From: JANQPA01 sp964548175
Lineage (GTDB): Bacteria > Bacteroidota > Bacteroidia > Chitinophagales > Saprospiraceae
Reading direction: 5' to 3'
DNA: 64,000 nucleotides
Assembly: GCA_964548175.1 (NCBI GenBank)
Contig: CAZJQS010000027.1
Span: forward strand, 4,052 to 68,051
Under the pieces are notes generated by a model that was not told the DNA's origin, ran no database searches, and saw nothing but the letters and a program-made list of their open reading frames with translations. The position numbers and the translations under genes are program-made. Shown one piece after another: positions 9,099-18,594 of this stretch. Each line of letters opens with the position of its first letter. Within the stretch, counting starts at the first letter, position 1.

Positions 9099-9221
9099 CT
9101 TGCCCGGAAACTGTATTATTATTTCAAAAATACCGACTATCTCATTAACTTAGAGCAAAACAAAATCTACTGGAACTACTATACCGACTCTCTGGAAGTA
9201 GTAGATCGCCTATTCGAGTAA
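9099..9221 (+). pseudogene. C-terminal gene fragment, unidentified
   Basis: An open stretch without a start codon reads ..LYYYFKNTDYLINLEQNKI.., then YWNYYTDSLEVVDRLFE and TAA at 9221. Composition and the hydrophobic/charged pattern look like genuine protein sequence. It is preceded by an in-frame TAG and no credible start. It is probably the tail of a decayed gene; I do not recognise the family. Confidence 0.35.
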
Positions 9222-9237
9222 AAAAAAGAAATGCCTA

Positions 9238-10167
9238 ATGACTCAAAGATTATGCCTGGCAGGCCTGTTGCTTTTAGTAATGGCCTGCCAAAAAAATGAA
9301 ACCAATCATCCGGCGCCCACCCAATTCAAAGTTATGGCCTGGAACATCCTCCACGGCGCCAATGACATCGATAACGGCCCGGAAAATGCCATACAGATCA
9401 TCAGGGCCATTGATCCCGATGTGCTCTTTATGGTGGAAACTTACGGTTCCGGAAAAAGGATGGCCGATTCGTTGGGGATGAACTTTCACCTGGTGGCTCC
9501 GGAAGGAACATCGCTGGATGATGAAAAGATCAATCTGTCCCTTTTTTCCAAATACCCTTTCGGCGAGCGGATCGATACGGACTATCCCTTTTATCTGGGG
9601 GGTAGAGAGGTATTTATTGGTGAGCGGAAGGTTCGTTTTTTCAGCAACTGGTTTCACTATGACCCCTGGGAAGACGAGCCGGAAAAGCTGGGCAAAAGCG
9701 TTGAGGAGTTGCTAGCCTGGGAAAAGACCGGCCGGAAATACGAGATGCTCGAAAAAGTACTTCCCTATTTCAGAAAATATGCCACCGAAGCCGATTCTAT
9801 CCCTTTGATCATCGGAGGTGACATGAATGCGCCTTCTCATCTCGACTGGGGTGAAGCTACTAAAGAACGGCACAATGGGCTGATGGTGCCCTGGTATACC
9901 ACCAAGGTACTGGAAGATATCGGCCTTATAGATGCTTATCGGCATATTCATCCCGACCCCATCTCACATCCCGGCATTACCTGGAATGTGAAAGGGAAAA
10001 AAGACGAACATCGCATCGATTATATTTTTTACAAAGGAAGCCGCTTGTCGGCGCTTGAATCCACATCATATCAGGAATATTTAGGAGAACCCTTTTCGAT
10101 CAATGGACTGGCGATCAACTATCCATCTGATCACGGGATTGTAGTGACGACTTTCGAGCTTCGATGA
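9238..10167 (+). CDS. endonuclease/exonuclease/phosphatase family lipoprotein
   Basis: 309 residues. The N-terminus MTQRLCLAGLLLLVMACQKN is a lipoprotein signal with a lipobox ending in Cys17. The rest is an EEP (DNase I-like) fold: FKVMAWNILHG at the start, ETYGSG with the metal-binding Glu, IIGGDMNAPSH (catalytic Asp-x-Asn), HRIDYIFYKG and YPSDHGIVVT (final Asp-His pair). All core residues are present, so it should be an active metal-dependent phosphodiesterase or phosphatase anchored on the cell envelope. The substrate is unknown (nucleic acid, sphingolipid or inositol phosphates are all used by relatives). No operon partner. Confidence 0.88.
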   Translation: MTQRLCLAGLLLLVMACQKNETNHPAPTQFKVMAWNILHGANDIDNGPENAIQIIRAIDPDVLFMVETYGSGKRMADSLGMNFHLVAPEGTSLDDEKINLSLFSKYPFGERIDTDYPFYLGGREVFIGERKVRFFSNWFHYDPWEDEPEKLGKSVEELLAWEKTGRKYEMLEKVLPYFRKYATEADSIPLIIGGDMNAPSHLDWGEATKERHNGLMVPWYTTKVLEDIGLIDAYRHIHPDPISHPGITWNVKGKKDEHRIDYIFYKGSRLSALESTSYQEYLGEPFSINGLAINYPSDHGIVVTTFELR

Positions 10168-10260
10168 TTTACAGTTTACCGGATCACAAACGGACCACAG
10201 GCATTCAGCCTGATCGGAGAACAAGCTTCAGCTCATTAAAAGCCATACAAAACAAAAACA

Positions 10261-10677
10261 ATGAAAACCCACACTACCAATTACTTCAACACTTTCATTG
10301 CGGTTGCTGAAGATTGCTCAGCAGACTGCGGCACTGAGCCCCCCATGCGAGGCGATAAAAAAACCGTCGCCAAACATCAATTTGATTTACTGAGAGACCA
10401 TCCTTATCAATACACCTCCGACGACATTTTCTTCAAGGTCTATGCCGAGCGCAATGATCTGGAGGCCTCCGAACTAGAGGAAGCAAGAGTCCAGTTTTTC
10501 TCGAAAGGGCAACCCTGTTTTCGATCTTCTCCTTTAACCAAAAGGTATGGTTGGGGCATTCACTGTGATGCGGAGGGCAAAATAGCCATGTACGGCATGG
10601 AGACGGAAGCCTACGAAACATTTCTGGGGCGCTCGGATTTGGATATTGTGAAGGCCATGCGTTCGAAGCGGAAATAA
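10261..10677 (+). CDS. DUF6157 family protein
   Basis: 138 residues, starting MKTHTTNYFNTFIAVAEDC and containing KTVAKHQFDLLRDHPYQYTSDDI and KRYGWGIHCDAEGKIAMYG. This matches the DUF6157 family of small cytosolic proteins seen in many Bacteroidota, Firmicutes and Actinobacteria. No function is established and no catalytic motif is visible. No signal peptide. A repeat cluster follows the stop codon. Confidence 0.8.
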   Translation: MKTHTTNYFNTFIAVAEDCSADCGTEPPMRGDKKTVAKHQFDLLRDHPYQYTSDDIFFKVYAERNDLEASELEEARVQFFSKGQPCFRSSPLTKRYGWGIHCDAEGKIAMYGMETEAYETFLGRSDLDIVKAMRSKRK

Positions 10678-10692
10678 GGAGCAGCTTCGCTC

Positions 10693-10947
10693 TTAAAAAA
10701 ATCACAGACCTCGAAGAGGGTGTCCGGCTTTGTCCTGTGGAAAACTTTACCAACCTCAGAGGTCTTTAAGACCTCTGAGGTTGAAAAATGAAAGTTTTCC
10801 ACATTTTCTTGATTTTTTGCCTGCAAATAATAGATAGTCAATGTTTTATATAGTGTTAAAAAAATCACAGACCTCGTAGAGCTTGTCCGGTTTTGTCCTG
10901 TGGAAAACTACCCTAGACCTCTGAGGTCTTTAAGACCTCAGAGGTCT
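10693..10947. repeat. two-copy 54-bp repeat with nested palindromes
   Basis: A 54-bp sequence at 10693-10746 recurs at 10856-10909 with four mismatches (begins TTAAAAAAATCACAGACCTC). Each copy is followed by a strong palindrome: 10752-10782 (arms AACCTCAGAGGTCTT) and 10915-10947 (arms AGACCTCTGAGGTCTT). The two palindromes share the AGAGGTC/GACCTCT core with rearranged ends. In the first copy the palindrome is enclosed by a second inverted pair, TGTGGAAAACTTT (10736-10748) and its complement (10791-10803). Confidence 0.85.
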
Positions 10948-10986
10948 AAGGAAAATCCTGATTTTACTCCTAGAAATCGTTCGAAA

Positions 10987-11448
10987 ATGAAAACAAACAT
11001 ATTCCAACTAACCAGAACTGACGCCGCACATCCCGATTTCATCGAACTCGTTCGCTTGCTGGATGCTGACCTGGCCGTGAAGGACGGAGAGGACAACCTC
11101 TATTACCGTCAATTCAACAAAATCCATGATATTAAATATGTGATCGTGGCTTATCTCGCAGAACAGGCCGTGGGCTGTGGCGCCATCAAAAGCTTCGACG
11201 AACAAAGCATGGAGGTCAAGCGGATGTTTACCCATCCCGATCATAGAGGAAAAGGCGTGGCGACGATTATCTTAAAAGAGCTGGAACGCTGGGCGGCGGA
11301 GTTGTCCTATAAGCGCTGCGTCTTAGAAACCGGTAAGCGACAGCCCGAAGCCATTCAGTTGTATGAGAAAAATGGATACCAAAGAATTTCTAATTACGGA
11401 CAATACGCCGGAATAGAGAATAGCGTTTGTTTTGAAAAATGGCTTTGA
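10987..11448 (+). CDS. GNAT family N-acetyltransferase
   Basis: About 153 residues from the ATG at 10987; the frame is open further upstream but only through the repeat sequence. Motif A is MFTHPDHRGKGVATIILKEL (R-x-x-G-x-G/A acetyl-CoA loop: HRGKGVA). The later VLETGKRQPEAIQLYEKNGY is the typical motif B. It is related to the YafP/ElaA-like small GNAT group; the acceptor is unknown. A scrap of another GNAT C-terminus follows directly after its stop. Confidence 0.88.
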   Translation: MKTNIFQLTRTDAAHPDFIELVRLLDADLAVKDGEDNLYYRQFNKIHDIKYVIVAYLAEQAVGCGAIKSFDEQSMEVKRMFTHPDHRGKGVATIILKELERWAAELSYKRCVLETGKRQPEAIQLYEKNGYQRISNYGQYAGIENSVCFEKWL

Positions 11449-11449
11449 G

Positions 11450-11542
11450 GCATACATAAAGTCCAACGAAGAAGGTATCAGTATTTATCAAAAAATGGGG
11501 TTTCAGGTCGTAACCTGTTTTTATGAGTTTGTATGGAAATAA
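11450..11542 (+). pseudogene. GNAT C-terminal fragment
   Basis: Directly after the GNAT stop codon, another frame reads AYIKSNEEGISIYQKMGFQV, then VTCFYEFVWK and TAA. EEGISIYQKMGFQ is the standard motif B/end of a GNAT enzyme (x-x-a-x-x-l-Y-x-k-x-G-F). No start and no upstream domain remain. It is the tail of a second acetyltransferase, left by deletion or by recombination with the intact neighbour. Confidence 0.65.
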
Positions 11543-11602
11543 CTATAAGTACCCTAACAAACCCTTGCCGGAATTCAAGGGATGACCTGCTTTTGGACCC
11601 AT

Positions 11603-14600
11603 CTATATGGCATCCCCATCAGGATTCGCAGGGATAATTCGCCTTCTTATATCCTCCAACACCATATAGGAACAAGGCACAATAATTAGTATAATGGCAG
11701 TAGCAAATACAATCCCGAATCCCAGCGAGATGGCCATCGGAATAAGGTAATAGGCTTGCCTGGACGTTTCCAAAATAATGGGGGTCAAACCTCCGAAAGT
11801 CGTCAGTGTAGTCAGAATAATAGGACGGAAACGCCGTATACCCGCTTCGTGAATGGCCTGAAAGGCCGGGCGATCCACCCTTTTTTTGTTGGCAAAATCG
11901 ATCATGATCAGCGAATCGTTGACCACTACACCCGATAGGGCAATAACCCCCATCAAACTGATCAGGGAAAGATCATAGCCTAAAAGCATATGTCCGATAA
12001 CAGCGCCGACTATCCCAAATGGAATGGCTCCCATCACTATCAAAGGCTGAAAATAATTGCCAAAGGCTATGGCCAGCAAGGCATAAATGACAAACATGGC
12101 AATGGCAAATCCTCCCCAAAGAGCCTGCGTAGACTCTCGCATCTCGGCCTGACTACCCTGAAAGCTCCAGGTAATGCCTGGGAAATCAGCCCTCAGCTGA
12201 GGCAATACTTCCGTCTGGATCGACTCCAGTACCCGGTTAACGGCATTGGAAGGCTCCACATCCATACCCACGTTCACCACCCTTCTTCCGTCTCTTCGGT
12301 TGATGGAAGTAAAGGCTACTCCTTCTTTCATTTCCACTACGTCCATTAACGGCACCTGGGCGCCGTCCGGGGTCCGAATGATCAGGTCTTCCAGGTTGTG
12401 AATGTCTTCACGCTCCGGTTCGGGAAGTTTTACCCTGACTTCCACTTCATTCGTGCTGCGCAGTTGTCGCATGGCCAGCGCTCCAAAAAAGGCGCTGCGC
12501 AATTGCCGGCCTACATCAGCCGGCGTCAGGCCCAGGCTTCTTCCTTCCGGCAAAAGCGTAAAGTCAAATTGGGACTTGCCTTTGTTGTAATTGTCGTTCA
12601 CATCACGGGTAGTCTCGAAAGATTCTACTTCTTTTAAGAAACTTTGACTGGCTTTTTCCAAAACGGTAATATCAGAATGGCTGAGATCGACGCTGATGTC
12701 CTGCTGCCAGCCGCCGGGTCCTCGCTCCGCTTCAAAAGTGATTTGATCAACTCCTGCAATATCGCCGATTTCATCCCTCCAGAGTTCAATAACGTCTTGG
12801 GCTGTCATATCTCTTTCGCCGGGTGGAAGCATAACAATTTCTACATCGATGAAGTTTTGTCCGCGTACATTGGTTTTGACCCCTTCTGCAACTTCGTATA
12901 AATTATACTTGTCAAACATGCGGCGGGTAGACCGGGTGATCTCTTCCGCTACTACTGCCGCCTGGTCTATGGTCGTACCTACCGGCAGTGAAACTCCTGC
13001 CTCGATCTCATCAGCAGCAACTTCCGGCATCATGATAATGCCCATATGATCACTGTAAGCATAGGCGGATACGATCAGCAGCAAGGCCACAGCAGCACTT
13101 AACGTAATGTATCGGTGTTTCAAACAGTATTCTAAAAAAGGACGATAGCGCCGGTCGACAAATTGTTCGAATCTTTTGGCAAAGGCTTTCTGTTTCCGGC
13201 TCAGAAAACGCCCAATTTTAAAGCGGTTTTTCTTTGATCCATGTCCCAGGTGAGCGGGTAAAATAAATAATGCTTCAATTAAAGATATGGCTAATACAAT
13301 AATAACTACCGCAGAAAGCGGCCACCAGAATTTCCCGGTGACGCCTGGTATGAAAAGTAGCGGTACAAAAGCGATGATGTTGGTCAGAATACTAAAAGTT
13401 ACCGGCCTGGCAATATCCCGGTCGCCTTTTATCGCCGCCTCCAGCAACCCCATACCCTGCTGCTGGTATTCGTATATGTTCTCTCCCACTACAATGGCGT
13501 CATCCACCACAATTCCGAGCACCACCAGAAAGCCGAACATGGAGATCATGTTAATGCTGATGCCGGCGATCGGAAGAAAAAGGATGCCCCCAACAAAAGA
13601 AATAGCCATCCCCATCATCACCCAAAAGGCCAGACGGTATTCGAGAAATAGTCCCAGAATGACCAACACAATGGCAATAGCCATAAGGCCGTTCTCAGTC
13701 AGCAGGGAAAGCCTTTCGCGATAATCTTCAGCAGCATTGCTGTCGATACGATAGCTGACGCCCGGGGGAAGCGATCGTTCGAAATCTGAAAGCGTATTTT
13801 TTACAGTTGTTTCTATATCTAAGGGAGACTGGTCTCCTATTCGGTATACCTGTATCTCTACTGAGGGTTGTTCGTTAAATTGGGCGTGAAATCCGGATTC
13901 TTCGAATCCGTCCCTGATCTCGGCCAGGTCGGCCAGTGTTACGGCATTACCTATTTCTGAGGGTATGATCTCAATACGGCCGTATTCTTCGGCCCATTGC
14001 TTGCGCTCGTTCATACGAAGCAGGATTTCTCCTGCATTGGTTGCTACAGCCCCGGCTGGAATATCGCGACTGGATTGTTGAATGATATCGGCGACCTGTC
14101 CGAGCGTAAGATTGTATTCCCGTAAACGATGGCGGGGAATCTCCACATGCGTCATATATTCCGGTACATTCCCGATCTCCACCTGGGTAATGCCTTCCTG
14201 ACTTAATAGTCGATCTCGCAGCCGCTCCGCCAGTTTCCTCAACGTCCAGATATCCACATCTCCGTACAATCCCAGTTCCATAACATCAACCTGCTGAGCC
14301 TGAAGCCGGACCTCCGGTTCTTCAATATTATCCGGAAAGGTTCGTATGCGATTTACGGCCTGGTCAATATCCTGAAAGCTCTTCATGCGATCGCCACCTA
14401 CCACTAATTCGATAACAACCGATCCGGAGCCTTCATTGGCCGTGAAGGTGACTTCTTTAATGCCCTGTACCCCTCTGACGGCTTCCTCCACAGGCAGGAG
14501 AATGCCTTGTTCCACTTCTGCGGGAGAAGCGCCCGGATAAACCACGTTTACTTCTACAATATCTAATTGAAATTGTGGAAAAACTTCCTTCTGGACATTG

Positions 14601-14719
14601 ATCATAGACCAAATGCCTCCTCCGATCAGAATAGCCATCAACAAATTGGCGGCAATGGAATTGGTGGCCATATAGGCGACGGGTCCCTTGCCTGGGTTTT
14701 TTACTTTGGATGAACTCAT
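11603..14719 (-). CDS. RND efflux transporter, inner membrane pump (AcrB/HAE1 type)
   Basis: 1038 residues, the usual length. The first membrane helix (AANLLMAILIGGGIWSMINV) leads to a porter domain with VNVVYPGASPAEVEQGILLPVEEAV, as in all HAE1-type pumps. Further helices include VLGIVVDDAIVVGENIYEY, whose Asp-Asp pair is the proton-relay site in TM4. The C-terminal half repeats the pattern (LISLMGVIALSGVVVNDSLI). It exports hydrophobic compounds by proton antiport through a tripartite complex. It is the last gene of a leftward operon: outer membrane factor, adaptor, pump, with a 7-bp gap to the adaptor. The outer membrane factor is frameshifted, so function may depend on another channel. 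Confidence 0.95.
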   Translation of the reverse strand: MSSSKVKNPGKGPVAYMATNSIAANLLMAILIGGGIWSMINVQKEVFPQFQLDIVEVNVVYPGASPAEVEQGILLPVEEAVRGVQGIKEVTFTANEGSGSVVIELVVGGDRMKSFQDIDQAVNRIRTFPDNIEEPEVRLQAQQVDVMELGLYGDVDIWTLRKLAERLRDRLLSQEGITQVEIGNVPEYMTHVEIPRHRLREYNLTLGQVADIIQQSSRDIPAGAVATNAGEILLRMNERKQWAEEYGRIEIIPSEIGNAVTLADLAEIRDGFEESGFHAQFNEQPSVEIQVYRIGDQSPLDIETTVKNTLSDFERSLPPGVSYRIDSNAAEDYRERLSLLTENGLMAIAIVLVILGLFLEYRLAFWVMMGMAISFVGGILFLPIAGISINMISMFGFLVVLGIVVDDAIVVGENIYEYQQQGMGLLEAAIKGDRDIARPVTFSILTNIIAFVPLLFIPGVTGKFWWPLSAVVIIVLAISLIEALFILPAHLGHGSKKNRFKIGRFLSRKQKAFAKRFEQFVDRRYRPFLEYCLKHRYITLSAAVALLLIVSAYAYSDHMGIIMMPEVAADEIEAGVSLPVGTTIDQAAVVAEEITRSTRRMFDKYNLYEVAEGVKTNVRGQNFIDVEIVMLPPGERDMTAQDVIELWRDEIGDIAGVDQITFEAERGPGGWQQDISVDLSHSDITVLEKASQSFLKEVESFETTRDVNDNYNKGKSQFDFTLLPEGRSLGLTPADVGRQLRSAFFGALAMRQLRSTNEVEVRVKLPEPEREDIHNLEDLIIRTPDGAQVPLMDVVEMKEGVAFTSINRRDGRRVVNVGMDVEPSNAVNRVLESIQTEVLPQLRADFPGITWSFQGSQAEMRESTQALWGGFAIAMFVIYALLAIAFGNYFQPLIVMGAIPFGIVGAVIGHMLLGYDLSLISLMGVIALSGVVVNDSLIMIDFANKKRVDRPAFQAIHEAGIRRFRPIILTTLTTFGGLTPIILETSRQAYYLIPMAISLGFGIVFATAIILIIVPCSYMVLEDIRRRIIPANPDGDAI

Positions 14720-14726
14720 TTTTCCT

Positions 14727-15935
14727 TTATTTCAGATTAGAAATTGCCAGGGAATCCTGGAGGGCAGTTGGTTTCATTTTTTCTGTTCTCAGAGCAGCTC
14801 CTTCCACTACCGTAGACAGGTTGGTGGTAACCACGGCCTCGTTTTCTTCTAGACCATTCCGGATATAGGCATACTTGGCGTCCCGAAAAACGATGTCTGC
14901 TTTTTTGATGCTCAGTTTTTCGTTTTTCATGACCCATACCGTTCCATTTTCCCGAACATAGTCCCGGTTAAGGCGAATAACCTCTTTTATTTCATTGGCT
15001 TGTATGCTTGCTTCCAGAAAGGCCCCAATGGTCAGCGGCGGATTTTCCCCGGGAGATAAGCCATACGCCAAAGGATTATTGACCGCCACCATGATCTGTG
15101 CCAGCCGGGTTTGAGAATCCAGAGCGCCTACCCTTCGCTTGATATACCCCCGGCGGTAAACGCTGTCGGGCCAGGCCGCTCGATTATGGAGTCGTACGGT
15201 CGATCCTTTTCTGTTTTCTGTCCTGGGGATATCCAGACGACGAAGCTGACTCAGCGGGACATTAACCATTACCCAATATTCATTGATTCCGACTAGTCTT
15301 CCGAGTTGGCTGTTGGTGGACACCTGGGACCCCAGGTTGGCATTTCTATTGAGAATGAGCGCGTCAAAAGGGGCTTTGATGGTGGTTCTTTCCAGGTTGA
15401 GCCGGGCCTGCTTGACATCGGCTTCGGCTGCCTTAATGCGGGCCTCTACTGCTTCAAGCTGAGGTTTTCGGAGCACTAGTGCTTTCTCTTTTTCAGGGAG
15501 GGTATCGCTGAGTAATTCGTAATCTTTCTGTGCGACAGCCTGTTGACCCATTTCTAGCTTCAGATCTGATTGGGCCTGTGCCAGGTCACTTTTACGCAAT
15601 TCAAGCATGTTTTTATAGTCGGCAGGATCTATTTGAATTAAGGTGCGGCCTTTTCCCACAAAACCTCCCGGGGTAAAAGCAGAGGTGATTTTTACGATCT
15701 CTCCATTTACCCTTGGGCTTAGAACAATATCTCTGGCCGGCTGTACTGTTCCGGTAGCTACTATCTGGGGTTGGTAGCTCCCTCTTTTTACCCTGATGAC
15801 ATCGACCAGCATAGCGGTTTCTCTGGTGGCGCCGGAGCGTTTGGCCGTTGGTTCGGTGGCAAAAATGAAATAGGTGACGGCGCCGGCAGCCAGTAATATT
15901 ACCAGGCAAATCAATAATGTTGTTTTCCAATTCAT
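14727..15935 (-). CDS. RND efflux periplasmic adaptor (membrane fusion protein)
   Basis: 402 residues. A single N-terminal membrane anchor (TTLLICLVILLAAGAVTYFIF) is followed by a barrel-sandwich hybrid split around a coiled coil. The first lipoyl half-motif is GTVQPARDIVLSPRVNGEI; the hairpin is an alanine/glutamine-rich helix pair (LAQAQSDLKLEMGQQAV .. EARIKAAEADVKQARLNLE); the second half-motif is TIKAPFDALILNRNANLGSQ. It bridges the RND pump and the outer membrane channel. The start MNWKTTLLI places the anchor correctly. It sits between the outer membrane factor and the pump in one operon. Confidence 0.93.
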   Translation of the reverse strand: MNWKTTLLICLVILLAAGAVTYFIFATEPTAKRSGATRETAMLVDVIRVKRGSYQPQIVATGTVQPARDIVLSPRVNGEIVKITSAFTPGGFVGKGRTLIQIDPADYKNMLELRKSDLAQAQSDLKLEMGQQAVAQKDYELLSDTLPEKEKALVLRKPQLEAVEARIKAAEADVKQARLNLERTTIKAPFDALILNRNANLGSQVSTNSQLGRLVGINEYWVMVNVPLSQLRRLDIPRTENRKGSTVRLHNRAAWPDSVYRRGYIKRRVGALDSQTRLAQIMVAVNNPLAYGLSPGENPPLTIGAFLEASIQANEIKEVIRLNRDYVRENGTVWVMKNEKLSIKKADIVFRDAKYAYIRNGLEENEAVVTTNLSTVVEGAALRTEKMKPTALQDSLAISNLK

Positions 15936-16008
15936 ACGATTTTTTTATAGTGAGATGGATGTGATGAAATTGCGGGAGTATTTTTTTTACCCTCACAGCT
16001 TTTTAGAA

Positions 16009-17399
16009 TTATTCCTTCACTTCCCTGCCGGTGTTAAAGGCGCCTGCCAGGGCCCGGTACAATCCGATTCGAAATTCAAGGAGGGTTAACCTTGCAGATA
16101 GCAGATCTCGTTGAAGTTGCTGCTGTTGAGTCAGGGCAGTGAGTGCGTCCAGGTAATCTCCAACTCCGTTGAGGTATTGCAACTGGAGTTGTTCATAGGT
16201 CTGCTGAGCAAGGTCTAATTGGATGCTTAGTAATTCGATGTTTTCTTTTTGCTTTTCCTCTTGTATGAGGGCGTCTTCTACTTCGCGAAAGGCAATCAGT
16301 ACGGTTTGACCGTATTCGAATAGTCTTTGTTCTTTGACGGCTCTGGATCGCTCGATTTCTGCTTTGATTTCTCCTCCGAAAAAGATGGGGGCGAAAATGT
16401 TGCCTCCAAAAGAACGAGCCCAGCCCGTGAACAACTTATTGATATTCGTAGCTGCTGTAGAAGCCGAAATGTCAAGGTTCAGGCGGGGATACTGGCTGCT
16501 GATGGGAGTCGCCACATCCCTGTCGGCAGCTTTTAAGGACAAAAAAGCGCTTCGAACATCAGGCCTGCGGCGAACTAACTCAGCAGGTATTCCCGTTCCG
16601 GGCAAAGGCGGAATTTCTGGTAAGGCGCCGGCTGCATAATTCAGCGGGGCCTGCGGAGGTTGTCCCAGTAGTACTGCAAGTTGGTGCTCCAGTACTTCCG
16701 CTTGCGATTCCGCCAATACTTTTTGTGAGCGGTTAGATTCAATAAGCTGTTGTTGACGAAGAATGTCCACACCTCTGACTTGTCCGGTCGCTAACCGGCG
16801 TTCCAGTAGATTAAGGATTTGCTGGTTGGTTTGAATTTGTTCCTCCACTAGTCTGACCTGCGCTCTTGCCTCCAGCAATTGATACCACGTTTGGGCAATC
16901 TGGGAAGAAAGTGTTATGGCGGCTGCCTGATAATCCGTCAGGGAGGCTTGTGCTCTAAATCTTTGGGCATCTACTCTTGACTTGATGCGCCCCAAAGATC
17001 TACTTCATAGGCAGAAGAAAGACCTAATCTGAAGCGCTGGCTTTGCTCAAAATCAAATTGAAATTGACTAATCCCTCTGTTAAAGGAGGCTTCCAGGGAG
17101 GGTAAAAATGCGGCTGATTCAAAGTCTATAAGCGCCTGCGCCGCCCCGAGCCTTTGCCAGGCCGTTAGTAAATTGAAGTTGTAGGTCAGGGCTGTATCCA
17201 CCATCGAGTTTAGAGTGGAGTCCTCAAAAACGGTCCACCAGCGATCGGGTAGTTCAAAATTGCCGGATTCAGAAAATGAATTGGTCTGCTCCAGAGGGAG
17301 TGTAGCTTCCGAAGTTTTGGGACTACAAGCTGTAAGGATACAGATTGCCGATAATAACAGCGGAGTTATTACTTTAGCGCTGACAACTTTCATTTTCAT
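16009..17399 (-). pseudogene. outer membrane efflux protein (TolC/NodT-like), single-base frameshift
   Basis: From the ATG at 17399 (or 17393) the protein begins with a lipoprotein signal (MKVVSAKVITPLLLSAICIL, then TACSP). It reads as an outer membrane factor: LPDRWWTVFEDSTLNSMVDTAL and FRLGLSSAYEVDLWG. Here the first frame runs into ASSQE-stop, while the frame shifted by one base continues RIKSRVDAQRFRAQASL... to 16009 with all the usual OMF segments (IPAELVRRRPDVRSAFLSL, IALREVEDAL-like). YEVDLWGRIKS is the expected consensus, so one G is missing in the G-run near 16985-16990. A sequencing error or a real recent mutation are both possible. Corrected length is about 460, normal. First gene of the RND operon. 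Confidence 0.85.
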
Positions 17400-17511
17400 T
17401 AATTCCTTTTTTAATTTCGATGTTGGAACAAGGTCTATTCGCTGGATGTTCGTTTGTCCAGCTAAGGATAAAAGGGGAGCAGTCAATTAGGGTTTTTCTA
17501 TAATATAGTCT

Positions 17512-18591
17512 ATGTTAGTGAAAAAAATACCCCTCCAATGGGATCTCTGGATCGGGCAGTTTCGTGCCTTTTTCCCAACCACGGAGGAAGATCACAGAGC
17601 TTGTCTTAAGGTCATGGGAAGAGAGCAAAGCGGAAAGCCAGGCGTGATCCAGCTAGCTGCCTGCCAGGACACTCACAGCGGTGAGATCATCGCCTGTATG
17701 CAACTGGTGGATGCCCTTGAGGTGAAAAAAAGTGGTACCCCCCCTGCTTATCTGGATCATTTTGGAGAAGACCGCCTGGTCGATATGGCCTTTTTTACCA
17801 GTATTTCCATTGCGCCGAGTTATCTCAGAACTCCGGCGCCACAGGTGCTGATCAGCCATTGCTTCATCGAAATACTCAAAGCAGGCGGACAAGCCGTGCT
17901 CATGTCCTGCGACCCCGGCCACTTTTCTATGTACAAGCGCATAGGCATGCGCCCTATCGGAGCTTTGCAAAAATCCGCCAACGGAGAATTCGAAATCCCC
18001 ATGATCTTTTTGCCGGATCTGGATTATCTTTCCATCATCCACTCTCCGGTTTTGCCATTACTCCGGGGGATTTATTTTGATAAATATAAGCCTATCGTTC
18101 AATGGTATTATCAACTGGTCCGGGAAAATAGTGAGATGGCCACCGGTTCTGCATTGTATTCAAAAGAAGAAGAATTTGGCGGCCACGACAGCATTACGGA
18201 AGGGCTTTCTGAATCCGGGAAAACTATTTTTCTGGAAAATGCACTGAAAGTCCACTGCCAGGAGGGGGATGTGCTCATCAACGAAAATGACGGCGGTAAG
18301 GCCTTCGGTTATGTCAGTCAGGGCTTGTTAAAAGTGATGATCGGCAACCGCACGGTGGTGCTGCTGGGAGAAGGCGACATTTTTGGTGAAATCGCCTTTG
18401 TGCTGAACAGTAAGCGCACCGCTCAGGTGGTGGCGGCCAGCGATGATACGGAAGTGGTGCTCTTTAGCGAATCGGCCATTAACCGGTTGGATAACGACGG
18501 GGATAAGCTGGTTATCTGGCAAAATCTGGCCAGAGTGCTTGCTCAAAGAGTGTTGGTCACAAATAAGTTGTTGGAAAGTGAAAATTCATAA
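17512..18591 (+). CDS. FeeM/GNAT-like acyltransferase fused to cyclic nucleotide-binding domain
   Basis: 359 residues. Residues about 1-185 resemble the N-acyl amino acid synthase FeeM / autoinducer-synthase branch of the GNAT fold: DMAFFTSISIAPSYLRTPAP, then SHCFIEILKAGGQAVLMSCDPGHFSMYKRIGMRPIG. Residues about 230-350 are a cNMP-binding domain: GDVLINENDGGKAFGYVSQG, GEGDIFGEIAFVLNSKRTAQ, with the conserved Glu and Arg of the phosphate-binding cassette both present. A C-terminal helix follows; no HTH is seen. The stop codon is 3 bp before aspA, so the two are co-transcribed. Inference: a cyclic nucleotide controls an acyl or acetyl transfer; the acceptor is unknown. It is divergent from the RND operon over about 110 bp. 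Confidence 0.78.
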   Translation: MLVKKIPLQWDLWIGQFRAFFPTTEEDHRACLKVMGREQSGKPGVIQLAACQDTHSGEIIACMQLVDALEVKKSGTPPAYLDHFGEDRLVDMAFFTSISIAPSYLRTPAPQVLISHCFIEILKAGGQAVLMSCDPGHFSMYKRIGMRPIGALQKSANGEFEIPMIFLPDLDYLSIIHSPVLPLLRGIYFDKYKPIVQWYYQLVRENSEMATGSALYSKEEEFGGHDSITEGLSESGKTIFLENALKVHCQEGDVLINENDGGKAFGYVSQGLLKVMIGNRTVVLLGEGDIFGEIAFVLNSKRTAQVVAASDDTEVVLFSESAINRLDNDGDKLVIWQNLARVLAQRVLVTNKLLESENS

Positions 18592-18594
18592 CCT

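Noticed and set aside
10693..10947. Small CRISPR-like array
   Set aside because: Only two copies, long palindromic spacers of related sequence, and no cas genes.
13287..13724. A 145-codon open frame antisense to the RND pump
   Set aside because: Low-complexity Met/Ile/Ser-rich translation in the shadow of a strongly conserved gene.
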